A stretch of DNA of 8,615 nt from an uncultured Burkholderiaceae bacterium (GTDB taxonomy: Bacteria > Pseudomonadota > Gammaproteobacteria > Burkholderiales > Burkholderiaceae). This document shows positions 1 through 5,520 of this stretch, piece by piece. The notes below the pieces were generated by a model. It worked only from the letters and a program-made list of their open reading frames with translations, was not told the DNA's origin and did not search any database. The stretch is from the NCBI GenBank assembly GCA_937871985.1, contig CALMPB010000436.1:1-8615 (forward strand). Direction: 5' to 3'. How positions within the stretch are numbered: position 1 is the first letter of the stretch; each line of letters starts with the position of its first letter. The translations under genes were made by a program, and so were the position numbers.

Positions 1-54
1 TAAAGCGTCATACGGGAAACCGTATCGAGGGTTCGAATCCCTCCGTCTCCGCCA
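1..54 (+). tRNA. tRNA-Ser, 3' part (anticodon probably GCU)
   Basis: Only the 3' half is in the window. Visible in order are the end of the anticodon arm (AAAGCGT), a long class II variable arm with stem ATACGG/CCGTAT around a GAAA loop (10-25), the T arm GAGGG-TTCGAAT-CCCTC (27-43), the acceptor strand CGTCTCC (44-50), discriminator G51 and an encoded CCA (52-54). The long variable arm with a G discriminator fits tRNA-Ser. If base 1 is the third anticodon position, the anticodon ends in U, and GCU is the only serine anticodon that does. The 5' half lies outside the window. The 3' end of such genes is a common attachment site for integrative elements. Confidence 0.85.
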
Positions 55-89
55 AAAATCCCTATATATCAAAATGATAGGCGGATTTT
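55..89. terminator. Possible weak terminator hairpin after the tRNA
   Basis: AAAATCC (55-61) can pair with GGATTTT (83-89), and TATC (67-70) with GATA (76-79) inside it. The stem is AT-rich and ends in four Ts on either strand, so it could stop transcription from the tRNA side and from the AAA+ gene side. It is weak by thermodynamic standards. Confidence 0.3.
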
Positions 90-96
90 AACGATC

Positions 97-117
97 GGTG
101 CCCACGTTGGTGCCCAC
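97..117. repeat. Tandem 9-bp direct repeat GGTGCCCAC next to the tRNA
   Basis: GGTGCCCAC occurs at 97-105 and again at 109-117, separated by GTT (period 12 bp). It lies 43 bp downstream of the tRNA CCA end. Short direct repeats in this position are typical of arm-type binding sites of tyrosine recombinases at an integrated element's end. Read on the minus strand, the same bases could also code a Val-Gly-Thr repeat ending at a TAA (88-90), so a fossil integrase tail is the alternative. Confidence 0.45.
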
Positions 118-166
118 TTTTGATCCGGCTTTAGGCGAACCACCGTGGCTTCCGGCGACCAGAGAA

Positions 167-2188
167 TCAGGAACGGCCCGTTGAGGACGTGAGCGTAAAC
201 CCCCTACTCGCGGCTGTCCGCCCGCCTTCGAACTGAAAGCCGATGCGCCCAGCCTTTTCCGGTTTGGCGTCCACCTCCATGCGTAGCGCCTCCACGATCG
301 TATCGGCGGTGCATTCCGGCCGATAGCGCATCTGGCGCTTCACAACGGCGAAATCCCCCGGCGTCAGTTCCCGAAGCTCCGCCAATGCGGTCGGAGCCGG
401 CAACCCGAAGAAGGCATCGAACGCGCGAGCGGCCCGTGCCTTCCCGAGCGGCCGCAAATCCAGCTTGAACACGAACCGGCGCAGCGCTGCCGGGTCCAGC
501 TTGTGCGCGTGGTTGGTGGCGGCGATGACCGGGAGCGGATGGCGATCGAGCCATGTCAGCAGTTCGTTGACCTGCCCCACCTCCCAATGGGTTTGCGCAG
601 TCAAGCGGTCGAACAGGAGCGAATCCACCTCATCGAACAACAACACCGCATGCCGTTGGCGCGCTTCGACGAAAGCGTCCGCGATGGCGGCTTCGGTCCC
701 GCCAACCCACGGCGACAGCAGATCGGAGGCGCGTTTCACCAATAGCGGAAGATCGAGCAACCGGGCGAGATGGTGGGCGAGCGCGCTCTTCCCCGTTCCC
801 GGCGGCCCGGTCAGCAGCAGGGAGATATCCAGCACATTGGCTTCCACGATGCGCCTGAGCAGCGGGGCGATCGGCGGATCGGATTCGTAAAGATCGAGAT
901 CGAGCGGTTCGTCATGGACGGTTGTAACCTCTCCGCCCATCGCACGCACCAGCGCCGTTGCGGGAAGAACCCCGCCGTCATCGTCGCCAGCGAGTTTCGC
1001 GGCGTGCATGGCCACGCGGAGTATTGTCGTCGTTTCGGGGGCCGCGTCCAATAGCTGCTGCAACGCCGGACCGGGCGTCACGGCTTCCTCGGCAGCCACG
1101 CGCATCAGCATCCGCCGGCCCTGCGCGCGCGACGGCAATCCCATCTTCAGCACGAAGCTCATCCGGCGCAGGATGGCCTTGTCGATGTTGCCGATCGCAT
1201 TGGTGGTCCAGATCACCGGAACGGTATTGGTTTCGAGCAGGCGATTGACGAACACCTTGCTGCCGCTGCGCGCCGCCATCCAGTCCCCCGGCGAGGGACG
1301 AGCGTCGCCGATCAGGTCTTCCATTTCATCGAACAGCAGGATCGCGTCGCTGGCGCGGCCGAGCAGGCGCTGCGCGAGACGGAGCGACTGGACCCGCTCA
1401 TGCCGTTCCGGCTCGTCGCCGTCATCATCGGCTTCACCCACGCCATAGAGCGTCGCGCCGGCTTCGGCGGCCAGCGTTCGCGCCAGCTCGGTCTTGCCGA
1501 CGCCGGGCGGGCCATGGATCAGGATATTGATCCCGGCGGCCTTGTCGCGGGTAGCGCCACGCAGCAGCCGGACCATGAAGCCGATCGCCTCGCGTTGGGA
1601 GAAATCGTCCAGCATCAGGCGCGCGGTCTGGCGGCCGCCGATCAGCAGTTCGACAAGATCGTCGTCGTCATCGAACCCGCGATCCAGCAGACGCTCCAGC
1701 GCGTCGCCCAACTGAACCGAAACGGCGTTGATACGTCGCGACCAGAAAGAGATGAGGCCGAGACGAACCGCCGCGCTGCGCCCCACCCTGCGGGCAGCAT
1801 CATGCGATTCCGCGCCGGCCAGCTCGCCGAGCAGGGCCGGCAGGCTGACCCCTTCGCCGGTGACGGCTTCGAGCAGGTCGCTCACGCGCGACAGGCGCAC
1901 GCTCGCCACGGCAAGGATCAGGAACCGCGTGTCGAAGTCATCGAACGCCAACGCCGCCGCGAGACGGCGCGCAATGTCGAGCGCCGCCGGCAATGGCTCG
2001 TTGGCCGGAGCATCACGTCGTGCCGCGCGAAGCAAAGCCTCCCAGCGATCGCGCGCGCCATCCTCGATGCCAAGCCATGAATGATGCGGCGACGCCCAAA
2101 CCATGATCGTTTTCGCGACCGGCGATGATGCGCGCACGTCTCCACCAGCCCGGAGCAGCATGCCCCGGACGATCTGCAATTCGTCCAT
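167..2188 (-). CDS. Tandem AAA+ ATPase (two AAA modules, 673 aa)
   Basis: Predicted cytosolic ATP-driven remodelling enzyme of the Cdc48/SpoVK/Vps4-like AAA+ group. Residues 1-185 form a helical N-terminal region that I do not recognise, with an acidic patch at 173-177. Module D1 has Walker A GPPGVGKT (226-233), Walker B ILLFDEMED (283-291), sensor-1 Asn 330 and paired arginines 341-342. Module D2 has Walker A GPPGTGKS (461-468), Walker B VLLFDEVDS (515-523), sensor-1 Asn 559 and arginines 570-571. Only D2 keeps a clear pore-loop motif, WVGGTE (494-499), matching the W-F-G-E-S-E of p97 D2. Both modules keep the DE pair, so both should hydrolyse ATP. The ATG start at 2186-2188 follows AAAGGA at a good distance. 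It is the last gene of the minus-strand cluster, 148 bp after the PH-domain gene. The substrate is unknown. Confidence 0.93.
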   Translation of the reverse strand: MDELQIVRGMLLRAGGDVRASSPVAKTIMVWASPHHSWLGIEDGARDRWEALLRAARRDAPANEPLPAALDIARRLAAALAFDDFDTRFLILAVASVRLSRVSDLLEAVTGEGVSLPALLGELAGAESHDAARRVGRSAAVRLGLISFWSRRINAVSVQLGDALERLLDRGFDDDDDLVELLIGGRQTARLMLDDFSQREAIGFMVRLLRGATRDKAAGINILIHGPPGVGKTELARTLAAEAGATLYGVGEADDDGDEPERHERVQSLRLAQRLLGRASDAILLFDEMEDLIGDARPSPGDWMAARSGSKVFVNRLLETNTVPVIWTTNAIGNIDKAILRRMSFVLKMGLPSRAQGRRMLMRVAAEEAVTPGPALQQLLDAAPETTTILRVAMHAAKLAGDDDGGVLPATALVRAMGGEVTTVHDEPLDLDLYESDPPIAPLLRRIVEANVLDISLLLTGPPGTGKSALAHHLARLLDLPLLVKRASDLLSPWVGGTEAAIADAFVEARQRHAVLLFDEVDSLLFDRLTAQTHWEVGQVNELLTWLDRHPLPVIAATNHAHKLDPAALRRFVFKLDLRPLGKARAARAFDAFFGLPAPTALAELRELTPGDFAVVKRQMRYRPECTADTIVEALRMEVDAKPEKAGRIGFQFEGGRTAASRGFTLTSSTGRS

Positions 2189-2196
2189 GTCGAATG

Positions 2197-2229
2197 TCCT
2201 TTGCCGGCCAGCGCAAAGGCACTGGCCGG
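2197..2229 (-). promoter_or_regulatory. Alternative hairpins over the AAA+ ribosome-binding site
   Basis: CCGGCCAG (2204-2211) and CTGGCCGG (2222-2229) form a perfect 8-bp stem. The overlapping pair CCTTTGC (2198-2204) and GCAAAGG (2213-2219) forms a 7-bp stem that buries the Shine-Dalgarno AAAGGA of the AAA+ gene. The two stems use overlapping bases and cannot coexist fully, so the mRNA could switch between an open and a closed ribosome-binding site. This is read from base pairing only. Confidence 0.4.
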
Positions 2230-2260
2230 TTCCATGAGGGTCAGGTTGTGGGATGCAGCG

Positions 2261-2280
2261 GCGCGGGCATCATGCCGCGC
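2261..2280 (-). other. Intercistronic hairpin between the PH and AAA+ genes
   Basis: GCGCGGGCAT followed directly by CATGCCGCGC folds into GCGC/GCGC and GGCA/TGCC helices with a one-base bulge and a three-base loop. It lies in the 148-bp gap between the PH-domain stop and the AAA+ start. No U-run follows it on either strand, so it is more likely an mRNA processing or stability element than a terminator, if it has a role at all. Confidence 0.3.
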
Positions 2281-2336
2281 ACAGATACCGGGCTGCTACC
2301 GGGATGAGATGCTATCGGGAACGAACGGCACATTCC

Positions 2337-2777
2337 TCAATGCTCGTAATCGACGTCGAACTCGCGCACGCGGCGGCGCTGGCGGGCCTGATCGACCAGC
2401 GTCCTGATCTGCTCGCGGATATCGCGGGCGTGCGGGATATCAGTCATCGCATAGACGCCATCGCGAGTCGTCGCGTCGCTCGACCGAAGCGAGATCGTGC
2501 CGATATCGACCATCTGGTTGAGCAGCGAATAATCAACCCGCACGTCCTTGACGCGGTAAAGCTCGATCTCGTCGGTCCGTTTCATGACGATGCCGGTCCT
2601 GATGATGAGCCGCTGATCGGTCAGTTCGTATCTGGCGCCGATGTTCTTCCACCACCGTGCGAGAATGATCGCGAAGCCGATCGCCACGAAGCATAACAGC
2701 AATGTCAACCAGCCGGCGAAACTGCCGAACAGCCAGCGCCGCGTGCTCGACCGGAATTGGCCGATTTCCTTTTCCAT
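2337..2777 (-). CDS. Membrane-anchored bacterial PH-domain protein (146 aa)
   Basis: Small inner-membrane protein of the bacterial PH-domain (bPH2, YdbS/DUF304-like) type. A hydrophobic segment spans about residues 16-40 after a basic N-terminus (STRRW). The PH-like domain follows at about 45-125 with the typical openings YELTDQRLIIRTG (50-62) and IELYRVKDVRVDYSLL (71-86), a region involved in folding or ligand binding in this family. The C-terminus is highly charged (RQRRRVREFDVDYEH). The ATG at 2775-2777 is preceded by the strong ribosome-binding site AGGGGGAG. It lies between the nitrilase-like and AAA+ genes. A role as membrane adaptor for the ATPase is inferred from context alone. Confidence 0.88.
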   Translation of the reverse strand: MEKEIGQFRSSTRRWLFGSFAGWLTLLLCFVAIGFAIILARWWKNIGARYELTDQRLIIRTGIVMKRTDEIELYRVKDVRVDYSLLNQMVDIGTISLRSSDATTRDGVYAMTDIPHARDIREQIRTLVDQARQRRRVREFDVDYEH

Positions 2778-2847
2778 GGATTCTCCCCCTTTGCGTATCT
2801 GAAAGCGCGCGCCTCAAAATGTCGGCATCATCGCGCGGAAATGGCGC

Positions 2848-3651
2848 TCACCCGGCGTCGCCGCGCGGCGGCACTTCCCAGTGGCGATAGACCAGCCCGA
2901 AGGCGCCATCCTGATATTCCTCGCCTTCGATCGGCGCGCCATCGACATAGACCGTATGCAGCGTGGGCGAAGGCGCCTGCGCGCCGTTGGCGGTGTCGGT
3001 GTTCCAGTTCGAGCAGGACACGTAGATGCGCGGGTGCTTCCTGCCCAAAGGCGCGGAGAGCAGGCTGCGCTTGGCGTGCAGCGTGCCCGCGTTGCCCATG
3101 CGGTCATGGGTGGGATTGACGATGATATCGGCCGCCGTGATCGCCGCTTCGCATTCCGGGTCGATGAAGGCCGGCTTGTTTCGCCCGCCGACGATGTTGA
3201 GTTCGCCGCAACACAGCGCGAACACGGTGCGGTCATCGAGTTGCACCGTGCGGCGCTCAAGGTTGCGGCGAAAGCGCCCCAGCCCCTTGTGATCGGGGTC
3301 GCGTGCCTCATCCATCGTGGCGAAGCTCTGCCGGCCGAAGCGGTGAAGCTCGCCATCCGGGAAGATCGCCCACATGGCATGCTGCCGGCCGAGCGAGCGG
3401 CGGCGCTTTCCGTCATAATGGACCTCGGTGATGACCGTCGTGCGATTTATGGAGTTAGCCAATAGCGCGACAACCTGGTCCAAATGGTGCCGCGTGTGCA
3501 CCGCATAGCCGGCCGTCACGAGAAGATCGGGCTGGTAGGCTTCGACGGCGGTGGCGATCAGCCGGACGCGCTCCTTGGGCGGCAGCGCCATTGCGAGGTC
3601 GCATCGTTCGAACGACAACGTGCCGATCGTAAAGGGGGGTGTGTTGGACAT
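2848..3651 (-). CDS. Nitrilase-superfamily-like protein, possibly catalytically degenerate (267 aa)
   Basis: I do not recognise a named family, but the order of motifs resembles the carbon-nitrogen hydrolase (nitrilase) fold: an early DLLVTAGYAV strand (42-51), VITEVHYDG (73-81), FPDGELHRFGRQ (97-108), ALCCGELN (145-152), a VNPTHDRMG turn (178-186) and YVSCSNWN (210-217). In nitrilases the nucleophile sits in Cys-x-Glu/Asp, which fits C148-G-E150. The catalytic Glu expected in the first strand aligns with Gly48, and the Lys with Arg107/Gln108, so normal amidase chemistry may be lost. The length (267 aa) is typical of the superfamily. The ATG at 3649-3651 follows GAGAGG, 12 bp after the upstream gene's stop, which indicates co-transcription. 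The CDS call is firm; the family call is tentative. Confidence 0.8.
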   Translation of the reverse strand: MSNTPPFTIGTLSFERCDLAMALPPKERVRLIATAVEAYQPDLLVTAGYAVHTRHHLDQVVALLANSINRTTVITEVHYDGKRRRSLGRQHAMWAIFPDGELHRFGRQSFATMDEARDPDHKGLGRFRRNLERRTVQLDDRTVFALCCGELNIVGGRNKPAFIDPECEAAITAADIIVNPTHDRMGNAGTLHAKRSLLSAPLGRKHPRIYVSCSNWNTDTANGAQAPSPTLHTVYVDGAPIEGEEYQDGAFGLVYRHWEVPPRGDAG

Positions 3652-3663
3652 GTCTGCCGCCTC

Positions 3664-4104
3664 TCAGTTCTCGGGGGCCGGTGGCGTTGCGGCCGGCAAT
3701 GGCTGGACGACTTCCTTGGGCGGCGCGAACACCACACGCGGTTTGACCTCCCTTTCTGGCTGCGGCGCGGCAGATTCACGGGGTGCCGCCGCCGATGGGA
3801 TTTCTTTCCGGATACGGGTTTCAGGAGCGCCGGTCACCGCATCAGGTGCCGATGATGGCGAGACCGGAAACTCGGCGGGCGGCCTTTTTGAAGCTTGCCT
3901 TGGTGTCCCGGAATGTGAACCCGATAGCGCAACGATCATCGGAAATGCGAAGATGCCGAAAATCGCCCAGAAAATGGTTGCGAATATGAATATCGCGCAG
4001 CCGCTTTCGCGCCGACGTTGCGACGTCCAAAGTTCCCCTTTGCCCGGAAAGAGGTAGCCGAGTTCGGCCAGCGCCCGCCCCGGTAGACAGTATAGCTTCC
4101 ACAT
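3664..4104 (-). CDS. Single-pass membrane protein with Pro/Ala-rich tail (146 aa)
   Basis: Unrecognised membrane protein. The N-terminal 35 residues carry a basic cluster (RRRESG, about 30-35), a hydrophobic helix spans about 36-60, and the remaining about 85 residues are rich in Pro, Ala and charged residues (for example PKEVVQPLPAATPPAPEN at the end). The positive-inside rule places the N-terminus in the cytoplasm and the extended tail in the periplasm. An open frame extends upstream to 4293, but I chose the ATG at 4102-4104 because AAGGAA lies about 8 bases before it and the upstream residues look non-coding. It stops 12 bp before the nitrilase-like start. The tail could act as a spacer or docking arm across the periplasm, which is inference. 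Confidence 0.78.
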   Translation of the reverse strand: MWKLYCLPGRALAELGYLFPGKGELWTSQRRRESGCAIFIFATIFWAIFGIFAFPMIVALSGSHSGTPRQASKRPPAEFPVSPSSAPDAVTGAPETRIRKEIPSAAAPRESAAPQPEREVKPRVVFAPPKEVVQPLPAATPPAPEN

Positions 4105-4225
4105 GCTGAGATTCCTTGAAAGCAGGTTGTCAGGATCGGCCGCACGCGAAGGACAGCCGTCGCCAGATCGCGTCTGTCTCGTTGGCGTTGCGACAAATCG
4201 GTGCCGAGCAATGTCGGCGTAACGG

Positions 4226-4762
4226 CTAGGGTCGCTCGACGCTGAAGAGATAATCGCCGTCGGCTTCCGCTTGACCGCCCCTGTCCCGGACAACGCAGTT
4301 GATTAGCTTGATCGTGTCGACGGTCTGGCCATCGACAGTGATCTGCGCGGGATAGCAATAATCGCCATGAGCGCAGAAGCGCGTCTCACCAGTCCGCTGA
4401 TTCCGCCAAAACTGCGTTACGTCGTTCCAGACTGAACCGGCCACCATCTTGGTTTCAGGATGCTCCAGCGCCGTAACATCGCGAAGCACCCGGGCGTTGC
4501 ATATGTCTTCGGGAGGAATTTCGGCATCGCTGGCGATTGCAGGACCGTCGCCTTGGGGGGAAGCCGCAGGGGTGGCTTGCGTCGCAGCGGCGTTATCCAA
4601 CGCATCCGTCGCCGCCATCAATTCGTTATCCGTCGCATCTGCTGATTGTTGGGCATGGGCCTCAGGCGGTGTACGAATCATCGCGTAAAGCACCCCGGCA
4701 AAGATGAGGCATGCTGCGATGAAGGCCATGCCAATGAGCGTGTGGCTGGGTTTCTGCTTCAC
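4226..4762 (-). CDS. Membrane-anchored or secreted Cys-containing protein (178 aa)
   Basis: Unrecognised protein with a basic start (MKQKPSH), a hydrophobic helix at about 8-28 and an Ala-His-Ala at 35-37 that could be a signal-peptidase I site, so it is either exported or kept as a signal anchor. A low-complexity Ala/Asp linker (about 38-80) leads to a compact C-terminal domain (about 83-178) with four cysteines, C88, C130, C136 and C156, which could form two disulfides in the periplasm. The start is GTG (4760-4762), overlapping the TGA of the upstream gene as GTGA, with GAGGAG about 8 bases before it, so the two genes are translationally coupled. A 121-bp gap separates it from the next gene. 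Confidence 0.83.
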   Translation of the reverse strand: MKQKPSHTLIGMAFIAACLIFAGVLYAMIRTPPEAHAQQSADATDNELMAATDALDNAAATQATPAASPQGDGPAIASDAEIPPEDICNARVLRDVTALEHPETKMVAGSVWNDVTQFWRNQRTGETRFCAHGDYCYPAQITVDGQTVDTIKLINCVVRDRGGQAEADGDYLFSVERP

Positions 4763-5067
4763 GCCTGCGCCTCCTCGTCGCCTGCGCGAATGTTGGCCAG
4801 CACTTCGAGGCTGTAGGCGATGCGCTCGCTGTTCTCCGCGATTTCCGCATGCCGATCGTGAATGGAAATGAGAATTGCCACGCCGCCGAGGCTAACAACC
4901 AGCAGCGCAAGCGCGCCGACGGCGGCAAGGAAGATGGTGCCTGTCAATTGGCTGCCGAGCGGCCCGGAATGATCGAACGCAGCCATGACGACGAGCGCGG
5001 CCGTGATGAGTACGGCGGCGCAAAGCCCGATTATGATGTAGCGGTATAGGTCAACGACAAAGCGCAT
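4759..5067 (-). CDS. Two-helix inner-membrane protein, first gene of the operon (102 aa)
   Basis: Unrecognised small membrane protein with hydrophobic helices at about 8-31 and 43-69 joined by a short loop, followed by a charged amphipathic tail (70-102, IHDRHAEIAENSERIAYSLE) that may form a short cytoplasmic coiled coil. The frame stays open upstream to 5307, but the ATG at 5065-5067 is preferred. AGAGGGGG precedes it directly, and the upstream translation is Gly/Pro-rich and lies over the structured leader. Its stop overlaps the GTG of the next gene. It is the first gene of the minus-strand cluster. Confidence 0.8.
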   Translation of the reverse strand: MRFVVDLYRYIIIGLCAAVLITAALVVMAAFDHSGPLGSQLTGTIFLAAVGALALLVVSLGGVAILISIHDRHAEIAENSERIAYSLEVLANIRAGDEEAQA

Positions 5068-5109
5068 GATGCCCCCTCTGATTGGGCTGCGCTTGCCTTG
5101 GCTCCCTGC

Positions 5110-5264
5110 GCCGCCCGTATGTCCACTCGGGGCGACGGCCGAAGCCGGATGTTGGAAACCTGCAGTCACAGGCGCATGCGCCTTTACCGGCGAACCGGCT
5201 GGACATGCGCGCATGCCACCCGGCCCCCAAATCTGGCGACCGAGCAAGACTGCGGGGTTTCCAA
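5110..5264 (-). promoter_or_regulatory. Strongly structured 5' leader of the minus-strand operon
   Basis: TTGGAAACCTGCAGTC (5152-5167) pairs with GACTGCGGGGTTTCCAA (5248-5264) as a 16-bp helix with one bulged G and one G-U pair. It encloses 80 nt that hold a 14-bp palindrome AGGCGCATGCGCCT (5170-5183), a CCGG-CGAA-CCGG hairpin (5187-5198) and a 12-bp palindrome CATGCGCGCATG (5204-5215). Between this and the start codon lie a CGGC-TTCG-GCCG tetraloop hairpin (minus-strand sense, 5136-5147) and a 7-bp hairpin (5110-5116/5130-5136). It sits between the candidate promoter and the first gene, as a cis-regulatory RNA would. I cannot assign it to a known RNA family. Confidence 0.55.
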
Positions 5265-5295
5265 GCCCCACGCCACGGCTTTCACGCGGCGCAAC

Positions 5296-5324
5296 ATTAT
5301 AATACACTATCGTAACGATTTAAG
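5296..5324 (-). promoter_or_regulatory. Candidate promoter for the minus-strand operon
   Basis: On the minus strand a perfect -10 hexamer TATAAT (5301-5296) is preceded by TTAAAT (16-bp spacer) within CTTGCTTAAAT. The -35 is a weak match. Transcription would start near 5288 and give a leader of about 220 nt. The site lies in an AT-rich island inside otherwise GC-rich DNA. The overlapping plus-strand TATAAT (5298-5303) lacks an obvious -35. Confidence 0.45.
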
Positions 5325-5384
5325 CAAGATGGTGCTGTGCAGGCTTGATTGGAAACTCTGGCGGGCAGCAGGGACGGGAGAGCG

Positions 5385-5411
5385 TTGACGAAATCCGCTT
5401 GCCGATATCTT
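5385..5411 (+). promoter_or_regulatory. Weak candidate promoter for the DUF2971 gene
   Basis: TTGACG (5385-5390) is a good -35, but the best -10 near it is TATCTT (5406-5411) with a short 15-bp spacer. CATAAT at 5428-5433 is too far from it to pair. The call rests on the -35 alone. Confidence 0.25.
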
Positions 5412-5456
5412 TTGCACGGCGCGTTGGCATAATCGCAGTTACGAAAGACAGGTTAG

Positions 5457-5470
5457 GGCCAAGCTTGGTC
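5457..5470. promoter_or_regulatory. Palindrome upstream of the DUF2971 gene (possible operator)
   Basis: CCAAGCTTGG (5459-5468) is a perfect palindrome, extended by one more pair at 5457/5470 past a single G/T mismatch. It lies about 50 bp before the DUF2971 start and downstream of the candidate -35, a plausible position for a dimeric repressor. No regulator gene is in the window. Confidence 0.25.
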
Positions 5471-5520
5471 CGAACGATAACCGTGCAGTCGCATTGCGAT
5501 TGCCTGCGAGGGGGAGGCGA

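Noticed and set aside
1400..2080. Plus-strand open frame of 226 codons opposite the AAA+ gene
   Set aside because: It is antisense to a gene with clear Walker motifs, its translation has no recognisable domain, and long antisense frames are normal in GC-rich DNA.
2881..3465. Plus-strand open frame of 194 codons opposite the nitrilase-like gene
   Set aside because: Antisense to a better-supported gene that fits the operon spacing and has its own ribosome-binding site.
4105..4293. Upstream extension of the Pro-rich-tail membrane protein
   Set aside because: The extra 63 residues overlap the previous gene and look non-coding, and a good ribosome-binding site precedes the internal ATG at 4104.
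5152..5264. Integron attC site
   Set aside because: The long imperfect inverted repeat is reminiscent of one, but the conserved RYYYAAC and GTTRRRY core sites are not present at its ends and no integron integrase or cassette array is nearby.
5068..5307. Upstream extension of the two-helix protein, and plus-strand frames in the same interval
   Set aside because: Gly/Pro/Arg-rich, low-quality translations lying over a segment better explained as a structured leader.
5349..5356. A further TTGGAAAC matching the arm at 5152
   Set aside because: An 8-base match on its own in this interval is too short to call a repeat family.
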